DNA of 64,000 nt from positions 2,294,001-2,358,000 of the forward strand of contig CM065886.1 of the NCBI GenBank assembly GCA_033439255.1. Direction: 5' to 3'. The DNA is from Hericium rajendrae (lineage: Eukaryota > Basidiomycota > Agaricomycetes > Russulales > Hericiaceae). Each line of letters begins with the position of its first letter. The first letter of the stretch is position 1. The notes under the pieces are model-generated. The model was not told the origin of the DNA. It ran no database searches and was given only the letters and a program-made list of their open reading frames with translations. The translations under genes and the position numbers were made by a program. This document shows, piece after piece, positions 33,101 through 44,000 of the stretch.

Positions 33101-36100
33101 CATGTGCTTCTCTGTCAATCCCGCGCAGGACCACATCACGAAAAAAACGGAAAATTACCTTTCGTGCTCATGAAATTCCGCGTCGGAGCCTCGCGCTGTT
33201 CCCATGCCATCGGATACCATTTCTCCGGGTAGGCACCCCGTCTGTCGACCGCAGCACCGCCGACAACACGCTCAGCCATCCGCATCCGTACCTACATCTG
33301 ATCTCAAGTTCAGAAGCACGGGCGGGCTTGCATTCGCAAGCGGGACTGTCCTGCAAGCACGTCTGGCCATCGCTTCCCTCCGACGGGCACGGAGGCGCCG
33401 CGCGGCTCGTCGGAGCGCGCGTGTGCCAGCGAAGTATCAGGCTCTGCGCGGCCGCCTGATTCGCTGGTGTCTGCCCGCAAACGCGTCAGCAGCGATGAGG
33501 CATCGGCGCGCGGCTGCTAGTAGTCGTGTGCGCATGCTGCTTCTGCCTTGTTCCTCGGGCGTAGAAGACGTCTTCGAGCAGCTGGGCCAGAGGGTGGCCT
33601 GGAGGATACGACATGTGATGCTGTCCAGTGAGAGTTCCTGTCAATGCGGAACTTACTAGCAGATGACAGCGCTCTGGGATGGAGGTCAGCCCAGGCTTAG
33701 GGGCGGAGACAACTCAACTACACAGCAGCGCTGGATGCAGCGCCTCAAAAGGCAGATGAGCTTTATCTTATTTTCCGGCCAGGAACCAGTCTAGAATGCT
33801 GACCGCGCAACGCTGGGCGGATCATGAGCATGGGTCCCCGAGGGCGTAGAAGATCTCGGTCTCAAGGCACATTGAGTCTGTCGTTTCGCGGGAGTCGCGG
33901 AGAGGACCTAACGCAATGGAGACAGCAGCGCAGGGACAGTGGGTCGGAGCAACACGATCGAACCATGTTATTCTTCGTTGTAGACGCCAACGGGCCTGAG
34001 TTGGCATCAAACCTGTTGCGAATTCAGAACAGGACCCGGGACAAGATCATCATGGAGGACCACTGGGTAGAGCCTGTGCAAAGTTCATTCAGGTCGGGTC
34101 GAGTTGATGTCGATCGACAATGCATACGCGATCCAGGCGTCATTTAAATGGCGAGGTACGGATTGTAGTCTGTGTAGTCCGTTCCTGTTTGTTCATCCAG
34201 CGCAGATGTGGTGCATCGCGACCAACATTCAATGCAGCGGGACCTCATCGCGGTGCAACGCCACGATCGAGGGACGTGCCACAATCACTGCGACAGGGAG
34301 GTCGGGCCAGTTTCCGTGGCTGACTTCCGAGCGGACAAAGAGAGTGTCGTTTCAGGCTAGACAGGCTGGGTCAGATCCGTATAGTGCAGCACTGGGGCAC
34401 TAAACCGTTCAACACGAGAGACGCCGGAATCGGAGATCGGGAGCTCGAAAACAGGTACGGGCCGCATCCTAAACCGCCGAGGTGAGAACCCAAACCACTA
34501 AAGGCCAAAGATCTATTCTTAAAGCATTCTCCGAAAGTTCAGGAGGAACGTAAGTCTGTGTTCGCCATCGTCCGCGAGTGTGGATGCTCCACGGATCGTC
34601 GGTTCGGCGTATGCTCGAGACGAATGGAGGTGCCGTGGGTTCAGTCCGTGTTGATGACAAGCTGACAAGACAGTGATCCATGTATCGTGTCAGTGCACCA
34701 CGCACCGTTGTGGCGACGTCAGCTCTAAAGCTGCTCCGAAGACGCCCATACCGCACAATCCACCGAAGTGGACGATGCAGATATGTTCTCGGCGCATGGC
34801 GCAGATCCTCGCCGGTCAGCACTGCAGGATAGCACAGCCAGAAGCCCAGAGTTACTATCGGAGTTACGGCTAGACACACATCCTGGACCGGGACTCGGGA
34901 AGCAGCTTCACCAGCGAAGACGGAAGGCCGAGCGGAGCTGCGAGAACGCATGCTCGCCCGCAATCCACTCTCTGTTCCATCGATTGCCCGCCGCTGATTG
35001 ACCGCAGTGTAATGGAAGCCTTCATTACCGACAGCTTACGCTGCAGCCGGATCGACGCGTCGCCCAGAGGCCGCGTCGCCTCAGCACGCACTCCACCCGC
35101 ACCCCGCACACAAGCTCCAGGACGCACCAGAAAGTGCGCGGCCATATCCACGTGGCCGCCGCGCACGGAGGACGACAAGTTAGTGGTCAAGTCAGCATCG
35201 GACGCGCGTCAGCACCAAGCCCGGCATCTCCACGCCCACCCAATCTGCGCGTGCTCTGACAAAATCTGTCAGCGCAGAATCCGATGGCAGCCTGAGCTAG
35301 GGCTGACATGCCCGCCCCACACAGCGACCGCTCTGCGGTCCACTGAACGGCCGCTGCGTTAGATAAGGCGATCTGTACGTTTTCGTATTCGCTGTATGGC
35401 AGAGGGGTGACCATGAGCCGACAGCGGCGGGCAGAAGCGCGGAGAGAGCTGCGGTCGGCGTGCATATTGCCGTTGGTGTCTGTCTAAGGAAAGCCGGATG
35501 ATCCAGATATATCAGCTTCTAGTGTCCACTTCGTGCGTCGGGGATCTGCATGCCATAATGCGCAAGAGTCAGGAATCCTACTGATTCGAACCGACGTCCG
35601 CTTGCCGAAGTATGCTGGAATACGCTTCGCCCCCGTATGCATTGCGCGGCATGATGGAAGCTCAGAAAGACGACCGGTGGAACATCGCCGGCAATGCAGA
35701 CTCACCATCGTAGTCTCGTAGACAGTATCTCGGAGATCGTCCTCTTCCTCGTTCTTGTAGCTAGACAGCTGAACATTATCATTCCATACTGTTCACTGAC
35801 TTGCTACTGGCTTCGATATGAAATGCAACGGCGTTGGCGTAAGTGGTCGTAAGTGGTGGTAGTAGCAGGTCGGTCTCGGGGGTGGATTACGTAATGACAT
35901 ACATCCGGCGCAGATGCCAGAAGGAAGCAAGCAGCAAGGAATGCATGCAGCATTCGATCGCATAGTATGTATAGCGACCCCAGCCACGTCTCGCCGTGCT
36001 CTCGCATGCACGGAGTCGCTCGACAGTGCATACCGTGGCAAAGGTCGGCACATCGAGCTCACCGGTATCCCAGACAGGTCGGGCGGGGCTCTTGTCACCG

Positions 36101-36529
36101 GACGTCGGGACTCGGCGGTCGCAGTCTCGCCATTTCAAGCCATCTCCGTGGCGGAAAGTACTGTTCTGGTCCACCGCCGATAAAAATCAGTATGGTCACC
36201 ACATGCGTCGGCGTAATGGTAGAGCGTCTCACTGCGGGCGCGATCGACTTCATTGTACTCCTTCCAGGAGCCGAACAGAAGTTGAAGCGCGCCGTTTGTG
36301 GCCTGGGCATAGTGATGCACGCACGCGGTGGACACCCCATCGCGCTCTCGATGGTGCATATCGTTGCGAAGGACGAAAAAGCGGCTCTCACTACTACCCA
36401 GACACATCATGAAATGCCGTCATCATCGTCGCTGCCCCGAGCTCTCCATTTCAAGTCGTCCTTGCAGCAGAAAGCACTGTACCAGGCTATCCATTGCGAA
36501 TTAGTACAATATGTCTTGAATTTAAAGTA
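30135..36529. other. gene-poor region
   Basis: The largest stretch without a firm gene. On the minus strand, 32393-31000 has frames that may be remnants of a different F-box class (LLHLKLPQIHQKLLVRHVI; SAGTIPLERHQFDETEPYDD; DSMRLLIACDRSS), broken by phase changes I cannot splice away; this is tentative. A two-exon small ORF is listed at 32791-33046. From 33050 to 36500 the sequence is GC-rich, with open frames on both strands that look like chance. Confidence 0.35.
32791..33046 (+). CDS. possible small two-exon protein
   Basis: ATG at 32791 opens 33 codons (MPCLTYVNGDRNDMAS, then WYLLLYRPYGAYAELE) ending at a strong donor GTGAGT (32891). After a 40-nt intron ending CATCAG, the second exon 32931-33046 continues in phase (SAYRYVNVSSSSGRS) to a stop, 71 aa in all. 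The signals are good, but the intron is shorter than others in the window, there is no family match, and the upstream 5' UTR is not evident. It could be a small secreted or membrane-associated peptide or a chance frame. Confidence 0.28.
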
Positions 36530-36626
36530 GCCGCGTTGGCGTAGAGGTAGCGCGTCCCACTTGTAGCTATTGCGTAATCGTAATGCGGAAATGGGAAGGT
36601 CATTCGTTCAATCCGGGTACGTGGCA
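36530..36626 (+). tRNA. tRNA-Thr(UGU) with 25-nt intron
   Basis: Acceptor stem GCCGCGT pairs with ACGTGGC. The D-arm is GCGTAGAGGTAGCGC. The anticodon stem TCCCA/TGGGA encloses a 7-nt loop C-T-TGT-A-A interrupted after position 37 by a 25-nt intron (36566-36590). The T-arm is ATTCG TTCAATC CGGGT. Anticodon UGU reads ACA threonine codons. A TTTTT run (36630-36634) follows as the RNA polymerase III stop. All stems pair, so the gene looks functional. Confidence 0.9.
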
Positions 36627-36734
36627 TAATTTTTGTCGAGGCGGGGCTGGAGGTCAGTACGGAAGGAAGGTTCCTTTTTGGTCCCTGCAAAACGTGTTGG
36701 TTTGTTTTCGGTGCGCGCGAAACTCGGTGACAGT

Positions 36735-36770
36735 TGATCGGAAGGTCATGAGTTCGACTTGGGGACGTGG
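36735..36770 (+). repeat. tRNA-Thr 3'-half-like remnant
   Basis: About 110 bp downstream of the tRNA-Thr gene, GGAAGGTCATGAGTTCGACT and the following TGGGGACGTGGTG resemble the 3' half of that tRNA (variable loop, T-arm, acceptor strand ACGTGGC), with several mismatches. There is no matching 5' half. It looks like an old partial copy. Confidence 0.35.
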
Positions 36771-36899
36771 TGTATTTTCTTTTGAATTTCTGCAGGCGCA
36801 TTGATTGACTATCTTCCACCGTCCTCTCAGGTAGTTACAGCGAGATACAGTATAACATGTGTACATTATTCCTTCGTATTACTTTGATTCGTTAATGTC

Positions 36900-39650
36900 A
36901 TGAATTACATACACCGCAACTTTCGCCACAACATCCCAACAATCGATAATTACACGCCCACAGCGCACGCGCCGCAAGCAACCGACCCCCGTCCCTCGAC
37001 GCCACGCTCCCAAACCGGAGTTTCACCCACAAACTGCCTAGCCTCCATCCAGCCTCTCCTTCGCGTCCGCCTTCCCTTCTGTCCCTGATCGCGAGGGCTG
37101 CACATGCGATCGAGTCGGCGTCTGCGTTCCATCCGGGGCTACGACCGCCCTGCCCCACAGCGCCAACTATCGCGCTAGCCAAAAGGGACGCCAGGGGCCT
37201 GTGTACCCGTGATTGCTGCGGCTCCGATGAACAGAGGGGGAGCTTCGATGGGCGGTTTCGGTAGTGCGACTTTGCTGGTCAGACGCGTGATGGATCGTAC
37301 AGATGAAGTTCAAGAGATGCGTGAACGGCCTGCATCCGGGCGCGAAACCAGAGACGCGACACGATGACGCACCGTTCGTTCGCCGCAGCACCGTACGCAG
37401 CAGCGGCCCCATGTCCGTGGACACCGTACACGCAGCATCGAATGCACCGCGATCCGAGCACCCCGTCCGCCTGCACGGTGGCACGTACTACACACCCTCT
37501 CCAGCGCCTGCGCAAAAGCCCCCGACAGCACTGTACGATGCATCGGTCCTGGACGTACCCGGGCGCTTTGGCTGCTGGAGACGGGCCTGGTAGGCTGCGC
37601 TGGTGCGACCATACGGGTCAAAAAAGTGCATGTTCGACCGCTACAAGATGTGCGCGGTTGCAACGGACCGTGTGCTGCAAAACCAGAAGATCAGACGTCG
37701 AACGGCCAGCGATCCCGCACCATTCCCGCTCTGCAAAGACCCTCCACCATCGAACCACTTGCAGCACGACGACAGCCCCACGTCCGCGGACACCGTACGC
37801 CCGCGCGTCTGCAGCATCGAGCACCACCACGATCCAAGCAGCACCGTCCCATCCAACTGGAACGCATCGCAGTGACGTTCATGACACCCGCAGACCCAGC
37901 GCCTGCGCAAATCCGGCAGCAATATTAAATATACGATGTTGCATCAGACGGGAACGCACCTGCGCGCGCTAGAAGCTGCCGGCTACTCAGCGTCGTACGG
38001 TGTGGGGTACGTCGGGGCCAATTCGCAGGGACTGTTGAGTGCTGGCTGCGATGTAGACGGTGCGCTGGAGCGGAACAGGACAAACGCGCGCCGCGATGCG
38101 CACGTCAAGACCCACAATAGCAGACGCGTTCAGCCTGTCACCGATAAACTGCAGGATCAGAGCAGACGCATAACGATAGAAACGACCGTCCAGGTGCACG
38201 CGCACGTGCAGAAAGGGCATCAATAGGCGTTCGCAGCGGCTGCAATTAGATGCAACTGCAGATCTGAAACGGCACGCGCGGGGGCACGGGCACAATGCCA
38301 CGCGAGCGCGGATCACGGCGCGGCTCCGGCGCGCGCGGAACGACCGCGTCCAGGCAGCAGACTCCTAGGTATTTGGCGCGGGGCGGGTGGTGGATTTATG
38401 CATGCAGATCCAGGAGTGTGTGCAGGGTCGGCTGGCTGGTGCGGGCTGGTGAGCAGGATCAGCCCTTGTCGGGGCTCGTTTGGGCCGGGCGAAACATCGA
38501 CCGGCGTGATGCGGCTGGCGGGCGACGATGCGCGGGATGCCAGACGCAGATTCACCGTTGCATTCCGGAGCACGTCGAAGGCCGCGGGCACGGCAGTTCG
38601 AAAGTATAATTCCCCGACTCTCGACGCAGCAGCGGAAGCAACACGGGACTAGTACCGTCCGGGATCTGAAACGGCGCGGGCGGGCGGGCGACCACGCGAG
38701 CGGAACGACGGACGGCTCGGCTCCGGTGCGGACGGAGGGGCGGTCTGCGGTCGAGGGCGGGTCGGGGCTCGCGAGGGTCGACACATACGCAGGGAAGGTA
38801 TGGCCGACGCACGAGGTTGTTTCTGCGGGAGGCGCACGCCGCCAGGAACACGGAGGGTTCGCGAGATAGAATAGCTGCAGGCGAGACGCACCTATTTGGC
38901 GTAGCGTGATTGTGAGGTGGTGGGATAGAGTTTTGGTCTAGCTCTAGCACAGGCACGGCGGGCACAGGGGCGCGCGCCCTTGCTATATGCTTCATGCGTT
39001 TGCGCATGGACTGTTTTTGTGTGTTCGTGGCCTGTTTGCGCGGAGCAGCGACGTGCGCGGTCAGCAGCGCGGGATGACGGTATGGTGCAGATCGCCGCGC
39101 GGGCGTCTGCGTTGAAACGTGCTCGGGCGCGGGGGATATTCGCTCTGCCGGGCTGGGCTGCTTTCGCAATGGAGCGGAGCGGGTGGGCAGGCTGGACGGG
39201 GGTCCGGTAGGATCGGAGGGAGCGCACACGGTGAGGTGCGGTGGATGACATGGGCGGGCGTGTACGGGGCAGACGGGTCATTGTAGGTGTGTGGTATAGG
39301 GAATCATATGGTATGGCAGGGAGTTGCACTGCCAGATAGACTACTGTATGGTGCCACAGGGCGAGATGAGCTGCTGGAGGGCGACGTATTTGGTCTTTAG
39401 GCACGCTTCAGGATTACTGATGGCATGGACGTTCTGTTGCAGGCATGCAAGAGCAAGATCCGGAGAGTGATGGCGACGCGGAGCAGAGAGAGCTGTATGG
39501 CAGTGTACGGAGACCAGGGAGAGCAACGTCAATAGCCCCGATCTGATCTACCCCGCCGATGTCGGGGACACTTACCACGGCGAACCGGTTCGAACGAGGC
39601 GCCGTAGGGCCGGGAGGCGAGATCTGGATCTCCCCGTGCTGGTCGGTGCG
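36900..39650. repeat. GC-rich spacer with diverged tandem blocks
   Basis: Two pairs of diverged direct repeats lie here. In the first pair, the block around 37394-37490 recurs at about 37762-37860 (shared core TCCG(T/C)GGACACCGTAC, then GCAGCATCGA and CGATCC(G/A)AGCA), spaced about 370 bp. In the second, the block starting GATCTGAAACGGC at about 38260 recurs at about 38666, spaced about 400 bp, sharing CCACGCGAGCG and CGGCTCCGG. Open frames here run on both strands and in several phases, as expected from GC-rich sequence, and I recognise no protein. Origin unknown. Confidence 0.45.
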
Positions 39651-39704
39651 CGGATCTGGGAGCATCTTCTCCTCGAGCACTTCACGCTAGCGAATCCGAT
39701 GGCA

Positions 39705-39710
39705 TATATA
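39705..39710 (+). promoter_or_regulatory. TATA box of the 39.75-kb F-box gene
   Basis: TATATA lies 41 bp upstream of the ATG at 39751, a normal distance for a fungal TATA box with a very short 5' UTR. Confidence 0.5.
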
Positions 39711-39750
39711 GCCCAGCTGCCCTCGTCGTGGCCAGCCAACCCACCCCGCC

Positions 39751-41035
39751 ATGGAAGCTAACACTAGCCCGCTCTGGTCGCGTCTTCCCGCCGAGCTTCA
39801 CCTCGCCGTCATCGACCTCCTCGCGGCCTCGCCCGCCTCCCTTGCCGCCCTCTCCCAGACATCCAAATCGATCCACGCCCTCGCCCTCCCAGCCCTCCTC
39901 CACGTACGTTTCTCACGTGCCGGCTCGCCCGCTCTCGCTAACCCCCCTCCAGCGCGTCACCCTCCCGTCCTTCCCCGCCCTCCTCGCCTTCCTCGACCGC
40001 CTCCCCCCGGCCCACGGCGCGCACATCCGCCAGCTCACCCTCAGCACCGCCGCCCCCGCCGCCCTGCCCAACGAGTGGCACCTCCCCCCAAGCCCTTCCC
40101 CGCGCACGGACGCCCTCGTCCGCCTGCTCGCCCTGACACCGCACCTGCACACCCTCGACCTCCGCCTCAGCGGCAGCCTCGCGCCGCACGCCCTCCCCGC
40201 CGTCGCGCGCCTCCGCGCCCTCCGCACCCTGTCCCTCGCCAACGCAGACGACGAGGCCGCCAGCCCCCTCAGCGAGCGCCTCGCCGCCGCGCTCGCCCTT
40301 GCCCTCCCAGCCCTGTCATCCCTCACCCTCCGCAGCATCACGCGCTCCCGCGCCGCCGCGCCCGACCTCGCCTGCCCCGCGCGCATCCCCCTCGTCGCCG
40401 ACGACGCGCCGCCTCCCTCCATAGAAGACAACGATGACCGCCCGACGTCGCCCGTGCTCCCCGCCCCCGACCCGACGCTCCCGGCCCTCCTGACCCACCC
40501 CGCACTCGAACACCTCGCGCTGCACGCGACGCACCTCGGCGATCCCGCCTGGGCGCTCCCGACGCTCCGCCCCGCCGCGCCCCTCGCATCTCTCGCCCTC
40601 GGCGCGCACCCCGCGCTCCCGCCCGCGACCGCCGCCGCGCACGCGAGCACCGTCCTGCGCGCGACGGAGCGCGCACGGCTGCGCGTGCTCGAGCTTGATG
40701 TTGGGCTTGTGGGTCCGGCGGTCGAGATGCCCGTGCTGGAGAAGGTGACGCTGGGCGCGCTGCACCCCCCGAGCGCGATCGCGGGCACGCTTGGCGTGTG
40801 TGGCGGCGTGCCGAGGCTCGAGGTGCGCGCGGTGCCGGAGGACGTGCCCGATGTGTGCGAGGAGCTGGCGGCGTACCTCGAGGACGCGGAGGAGGCGGCG
40901 GTGGGCGAGGTGCGCGTTGTGTGCGTGCCCGGGCTCGATGGGGAGCGTGCAGAGATGGATGCGGACGGGCGGGAGGCGGTCGACGCACTTAGGGGGGTGT
41001 GCGGGGCGCGTGGGGTGCGGTTTGGGGTGGCGTGA
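39751..41035 (+). CDS. GC-rich F-box/LRR-like protein
   Basis: Two exons, 39751-39903 and 39953-41035 (49-nt intron, canonical), give 411 aa. The N-terminus SRLPAELHLAVIDLLAASPA followed by SLAALSQTSKSIHALALPAL is an F-box-like motif at about residues 8-50. The rest shows regularly spaced leucines (IRQLTLSTAA, LHTLDLRLSG, LRTLSLANAD, LSSLTLRSI, LEHLALHATHLGD, LRVLELDVG), matching LRR-type substrate-binding repeats. It probably acts as an SCF adaptor with unknown target. The coding sequence is strikingly G+C-rich with C or G at nearly all third positions, unlike the F-box genes at 26.6, 46.5 and 51.8 kb. It is not part of their recent duplications. Confidence 0.75.
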
Positions 41036-44000
41036 ATTTTGGGGTGCTTGGGCAGTAAAAGGCATGCATAGGCCGGATACCCGTGGACTGTACATACATA
41101 TTTACATACATACATACATTGCATCTTGCATCACTGCGCAACTCGAACATCTTGCATCTCTTTTGCGCATGCTCTGTGGCCGCTTGCGTGAATGGCAGAC
41201 TGGCAAGCTTTGCTCGTGCTAAGGATCAATCTGTACATGCCAAATACATCACAAGGCCCGACTCGTGCGGTCCAACACAGCGCGTGTTCGCCCAGCGTCG
41301 CACACGGACCCTTCATGCATACACACCAGGCCTAAGCACCCAGACCAACTTCGCGCATCGACACTCACAACATCACACAAGGGCTCACGGCACCGGTCTC
41401 ACGTTTCCCAGAGGACCCGAGGACGAGTCAATACGGTACCTCCGTGCCGCGTAAGTAATCGTGACGCTTGCTTCGAGTGCGTCTAATCGCGTGCGGTGCA
41501 TCTGGACTACGAAGGTGCTCTGGAGTCGCGGTATGGTACAGTCGCGCGCAGTGCTCGAGGCCGGCTCGGAGTGTCTTCACTGGTGGGCGACGCAGTGTCG
41601 GCGGGCGGCGGCGTCGATTAGCGGGTCGACTGGGGCATAGCGGGCTCGCGTCCGGTGGGCCCGCGAGAAGACGCGCTTGTGTCGATGCAAGAGAACACAA
41701 GGCGACGGGCGCGAGGAGAAGAGCGCTGCTGCAGCTTTGACCGCGAGCCGCTAGGGGACAGGGTGCACTCTTGCGTAAGGAGAGAGACTGAGTGAGATCG
41801 TCGGGGACGACAGCGTGTGTTCTGTGCGCAGTACTGGGCAGCAATGCAAGCACGGCGTGGTCGAATTGGGCCCGCGAGACACGGTGGCGTCCGTGCACCG
41901 CGGCGTTGCGCTCTCGAATCTCGACCCTGCATCGAGCACGCTTCTTCGTCGCAAAGTACGACATGTAGGTTGCAACGAGAAGAACACTTCTGCGAAGAAG
42001 TCCGCGTCGTGCTGGCGACCGGAAGCGCATTAGACGATGATATTATGGGATCGCCGCACCGCCTCGAGGGGGTGGGTGCTGGTAGGTTGCGGACCGCTAC
42101 GACGGCGGTGTCCAGAGCAGCCGTGTCGGTGTGTGAACGAAGCAACGCTGACGTTGTCGCGAGCTCGCAAGATGAGGCTTCCTGCGGCGCTGCGACATGA
42201 TTCGTTGTGGAAAGCGCATTGTCCGTCCACGGCGCGTCAACGTGAGCAGCGGCAACATCGCGCACTCGCCGAGTCCGCGTTGGATCGGCGTCGCAGACAG
42301 ACGTGGGGCACCTGCGACTGGGGTATTTACCACGGCCGTCGTGTAGTATGCTCGTGAATGCAAGGTTGGCCGGCGCTGGCTGCACCGTGAATACTTTACT
42401 GTATGTATCCCACCGGATCATACAATGCCACGTGTGCCATGTGCGCGTGCCAACATCTAGACCTAGAACCGTTTATAAAGTCAGCTCACGACCCTGTCAA
42501 CAAGCGAGGAACGGACGTACTTACTAGTACAGTGCTTTGCATATGAAACTGCAGTCGACGTGTCGAGAAATCTGTTTGCAGTCGCCAAATAGTCACACTA
42601 TGTCACATGTCAGTCGACGGACTGCTCTGACCCTTGCCCCTGCGTCTTGTAGCATCCTGCCGTCTTCAACGATGGACGTCGACTCTCGGTACGTCTCTAA
42701 CTGAATTGACGAAAGTACGTAGCTAAAAAAAAAAGGGTCTTCGCTGGGCCATGGATCCATGCGCGTCCTCGAAGCTCGCCCCAAGGCGCACCACAGGATT
42801 CAGTCGGCACCGTAGCGTGGCGGCCATAACTCTCCCATTTGTGCTTCCGACGTTGAGGAGAGCGAAGAACTCCTGCCAGTTATGACATGCGAACGTTCTG
42901 GACACGCCGACGTGTTCTCTTTTGGGGTCTAAAAGTCTGCGTGCCTCAGACACCGCGACTTGTACTCAAGCGAGATATCTATGCAGGTAGGATAAGTACA
43001 ATCTCCACAAGTCGCGTCCACGCCACTATAGCGATGTTGGAATATGTTGCTGTAAGTGAGTGTCTTCGGTACCTCTGGGTGCAATATTTGGTGTCTCGGT
43101 GGTTGGCACTGAGGCGGCAGGCACGGCGTGCAGGTTACGGTTGGGTCGTAGCTGCTCAAACTTCAATGTCTGTACATGAACCTTGTTTGTAGGATATTTA
43201 TCTGCTTATCTAGAGGAACCTTGAGTGCTGTAAGGCATGCGAAGGCGTGTGCTGTACTAAATTTGCAAATGGGATTTAGAGCGCCAAACTGTCACGCTTT
43301 GGTCCGAACAAACAAAGATCTCAGCGCGTCGACTGCAGTTTCATATGCAAAGCACTGTAAGTGAACGAGCGTGACATCAACGAAAATCATAGAATTTGGG
43401 AACGACCCATCGCCGCGCAAACTTACAAAGATCACGTGTCGAGGGTCCTTACTGAAAAGTCTCAAGCCACTCCGCCACGGTGAAGAGGCGAAGGGTCGAC
43501 TTTTGAAATGAATTGGCATCAGGATAGGTGATGGGCAAGTCCGCGGCCGGATCGCCGTGATTCCACGTGTCGCTGTGGGCGCGGAAGTATGTTCATGTTC
43601 TGCCGACAGCCCACTGGTTCACAGTTCGGAATCAAGCATTGGAATATGGCGCGGGGAGGACACTTTGCCGGAGCCGGAAATGTTGCTTAGTGGTCGTAGA
43701 TGGGTAGGCACGCCTTGTGCGAATATGTCACAGGCATTAGGTGAAATGCGTGCATCAGGAGATTGCATGCGACCGACGCGAGGTCTTCTACATCCAGGGA
43801 TCATGAAGGCAAATTTCGACTGCAAATCCCCACACGAGGACCTGATAAGTATGTATGTGCCAAGAGCAGTTCGATTTGCCTCGGCTCGCGGCCTGCGCAG
43901 GGTTGATGTCGACGGGTACCTGGAGGCCTCAAAGTGATGCCCGCACGCGAGCATGTCCCTGCATACCCTGTGTCTAATTAGTAATAAAGTTATGAATCCC

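Noticed and set aside
33050-35400. Long open frames on both strands as possible genes
   Set aside because: Overlapping frames in several phases with no starts, splice signals, domains or conserved motifs; expected from GC-rich sequence.
36190-36260. Second tRNA suggested by GGCGTAATGGTAGAGCG
   Set aside because: The A-box-like string is present, but no anticodon stem, T-arm or acceptor pairing could be formed.
41428-42421. 200- to 270-codon minus-strand frames as proteins
   Set aside because: Composition is Arg/Pro/Ala-rich noise from GC-rich DNA, with no motif and no splice context.
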